A DNA stretch of 56,513 nucleotides. It comes from Pezizomycotina sp. ARF18 (Eukaryota; Ascomycota). Below are positions 55,925 to 56,513 of the stretch, piece by piece. The notes below the pieces were generated by a model. That model ran no database searches. It saw only the letters and a program-made list of their open reading frames with translations, and was not told the DNA's origin. The first letter of the stretch is position 1, and each line of letters starts with the position of its first letter. The translations under genes and the position numbers were made by a program. Location: assembly GCA_002224055.1 (NCBI GenBank), contig AZLU01000258.1, forward strand, positions 1 through 56,513, read 5' to 3'.

Positions 55925-56513
55925 GATCTTATATAGCTAAAGAATAAGGAACTTTAGCTAGAGATATCAAGATCTTAGCTGTAGATATCAAGGAGATTAC
56001 GACGACAAGGCTCTATAAGCGTTAAGATAGACTAATACATATATATTAAGATATGTTATTAGTTTATTATATATAGTATCGTATATTCCCTTAGTTAGTC
56101 TAGTTAGTTTTATAGTAAATCTATAAGTTCGATCCTATCCTATATTATAGATATTATAACATATATCTACGCTAGTAGGTATAAGCCGGTTAGTAATATA
56201 TCTTAATAAACGTATAGACTTACTTCTTAATCTCCCCAAATAATATATCTTACGATATCTCTCTTACTAAAGTTAACGAGATAAAGCAAAGGCTAATCTT
56301 ATAAACTACCTCGATTAGAATATATATATAATATATGTTATTATAATAATAATAAGTTAGAATATTACTAGTAACCGCTTAAGGCTACGGTAGCTAACGT
56401 AAAGCTAAATACTAAAGATTAAGATAATAACTTAAAGGCGTATACTAATTAAAAGCTTACTACGAGGTAGAACTTAACGTACTTATCTATAATCTACTTA
56501 ATAGTAGTACGAA
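55925..56513 (+). mobile_element. AT-rich, RIP-like sequence; possible 5' end of an LTR retrotransposon
   Basis: The base composition changes sharply to TA-rich with few CpA/TpG, as in the Tc1/mariner at 32.8 kb. A TATA-like CTCTATAAGCG lies near 56010, and a segment ends TTATAACA near 56161, which would suit an LTR end. The last ~90 bp read LKGVY*LKAYYEVELNVLIY followed by NLLNSST on the plus strand, loosely like the N-terminal region of a Copia-type Gag with a Trp-to-stop change. The element runs off the window, so neither both LTRs nor a primer-binding site can be confirmed. Confidence 0.4.

Overview
The window looks like a gene-poor, fast-evolving stretch of a filamentous ascomycete (Pezizomycotina) nuclear genome. 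The grounds are: short introns (about 49-120 bp, GT..AG, CTAAY-like branch sites), a cerato-platanin-like secreted protein, several fungal-rhodopsin/PTH11-like membrane proteins, F-box/LRR proteins, and a Tc1/mariner element whose transposase carries three TGG-to-TAG changes, which is the signature of repeat-induced point mutation (RIP). No rRNA, tRNA, bacterial operon or CRISPR was seen. The species cannot be named from the sequence.

Layout. 1-350: 5'-truncated minus-strand gene. 2.1-5.7 kb: two broken rhodopsin-like membrane genes. 6.4-8.3 kb: two small coiled-coil genes. 8.3-11.3 kb: non-coding. 11.3-11.8 kb: cerato-platanin-like gene. 12.1-14.7 kb: two related F-box/LRR genes on the minus strand. 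16.0-18.0 kb: long uncharacterised coiled-coil gene. 19.4-20.4 kb: third membrane protein. 21.5-31.8 kb: five plus-strand members of a small gene family built on a ~40-residue GPxxGxFxDxxG module. 32.8-34.1 kb: RIP-degraded Tc1/mariner. 34.5-36.8 kb: three small helical genes. 36.8-41.0 kb: non-coding with a TTTA microsatellite. 41.0-43.0 kb: two largely intact uncharacterised genes. 44.5-47.0 kb: F-box genes and an orphan ORF. 47.3-49.8 kb: tail-anchored, small orphan and secreted proteins. 51.1-55.0 kb: four tandem coiled-coil paralogues. 55.9 kb to the end: AT-rich RIP-like sequence resembling the 5' end of an LTR retroelement.

The most unusual content is the 21.5-31.8 kb family. Each member starts with one or two copies of the module, ending at a phase-1 intron where the splice can be read. 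Three members end in a SANT/Myb-like helical domain with an NPDAVLR-type tail and an intron at the same place. Three members share a duplicated promoter block. I do not recognise the module from any named family. A role as DNA-associated adaptors is only an inference.

Many genes are interrupted by single-base frame changes, mostly one missing base, without nonsense substitutions. Indel errors in the assembly therefore explain this at least as well as true pseudogenes. Most gene boundaries below span more than one reading frame and should be read as approximate.
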